A stretch of DNA of 41,589 nt from an uncultured Actinomycetes bacterium (GTDB taxonomy: Bacteria; Actinomycetota; Acidimicrobiia; Acidimicrobiales; RAAP-2): the NCBI GenBank assembly GCA_903873775.1, contig CAIQPR010000034.1, forward strand, positions 1-41,589, read 5' to 3'. The translations under genes and the position numbers were made by a program. How positions within the stretch are numbered: position 1 is the first letter of the stretch; every line of letters starts with the position of its first letter. Under the pieces are notes generated by a model, which made no database searches, was not told where the DNA came from, and saw nothing but the letters and a program-made list of their open reading frames with translations. Below, in pieces: positions 41,440 to 41,589 of this stretch.

Positions 41440-41589
41440 ATGCTCATTTCTCGCGCGCACCGATCTCGACGCTGGCAGGTGGCACTCCTGTTCACGCTGG
41501 TGGCGTCGTCACTGGTCGCCACCATCTCCCATACGGCGGGAGCGGGAACCGTGTCTCTCCCTCAGGTCACCCCCGTACCGTCGGGTGCC
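41440..41589 (+). CDS. N-terminus of a secreted protein (cut by window end)
   Basis: Fifty codons are visible. A basic N-terminus (RAHRSRRW) is followed by a hydrophobic core VALLFTLVASSLVATI and a likely signal peptidase site near SHTAGA/GT, then a proline-rich mature start. Nothing more can be said about function. The ribosome site is weak (CGAGGC). Confidence 0.6.
   Translation, partial: MLISRAHRSRRWQVALLFTLVASSLVATISHTAGAGTVSLPQVTPVPSGA

Overview
The window looks like a piece of chromosome from a high-G+C actinobacterium (Actinomycetota; Acidimicrobiia is my best guess, held loosely). The grounds are GTG starts, a SenX3/RegX3-type phosphate two-component pair, a SCO6880-type type IV secretion gene set, BioB with the actinobacterial BsaP companion, F420-type (PPOX and LLM) flavin enzymes, and many promoters whose -10 box sits only 6-7 nt before the start codon, which points to leaderless transcripts. 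The genome is compact: most same-strand neighbours overlap by 1-8 bp, and several convergent genes share stop-codon bases.

Layout. 1-707: a lower-G+C stretch (about 54% in 1-540 by hand count) with a broken reading frame, ending at the 3' end of a tRNA-Arg(ACG) gene (708-781, minus); this may be the edge of an integrated element. 895-2100: an M20 amidohydrolase. 2091-8781 (minus): a seven-gene overlapping operon encoding a monoderm T4SS-like machine (VirB2-like small membrane protein, TrbL/VirB6-like, SCO6880-like, VirB4-like ATPase, VirD4-like ATPase), then a cytochrome P450 and a ROK/polyphosphate-glucokinase-like kinase. 8857-10859: senX3-regX3. 10856-17390: serS, an ABC-2 exporter pair, a TlpA-like thioredoxin, ctaB, ctaA and a Gfo/Idh/MocA oxidoreductase; apart from serS and the oxidoreductase this is a heme A/cytochrome oxidase assembly neighbourhood. 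17387-18442: an LLM monooxygenase.

18572-20384: a three-gene cytochrome b operon with a di-heme b6-like subunit but no Rieske protein or PEWY domain. 20426-23849: two divergent TetR regulators, an acyl-ACP desaturase and a DUF2804 protein. 23850-28429: VOC proteins, a PPOX protein, cold shock protein, MsrB-MsrA, GNAT and a TMEM175-like channel. 28556-32277: a zinc ribbon split by four 10-residue repeats, a cyclase/NB-ARC/TPR signalling protein and a papain-like peptidase. 32375-36256: BsaP-BioB, RibD-like reductase, F420-type LLM enzyme and TesB thioesterase. 36357-40675 (minus): a probable conflict/defence module made of a four-helix membrane protein, a SLATT (DUF4231) membrane protein and a TIR-TM-WD40 protein. 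40979-41589: a cupin and the start of a secreted protein.

The most interesting parts are the TIR-WD40/SLATT module, the T4SS-like operon with an attached P450 and kinase, the reduced cytochrome b complex and the repeat-interrupted zinc ribbon. All functions are read from motifs and context by eye; no search was run.
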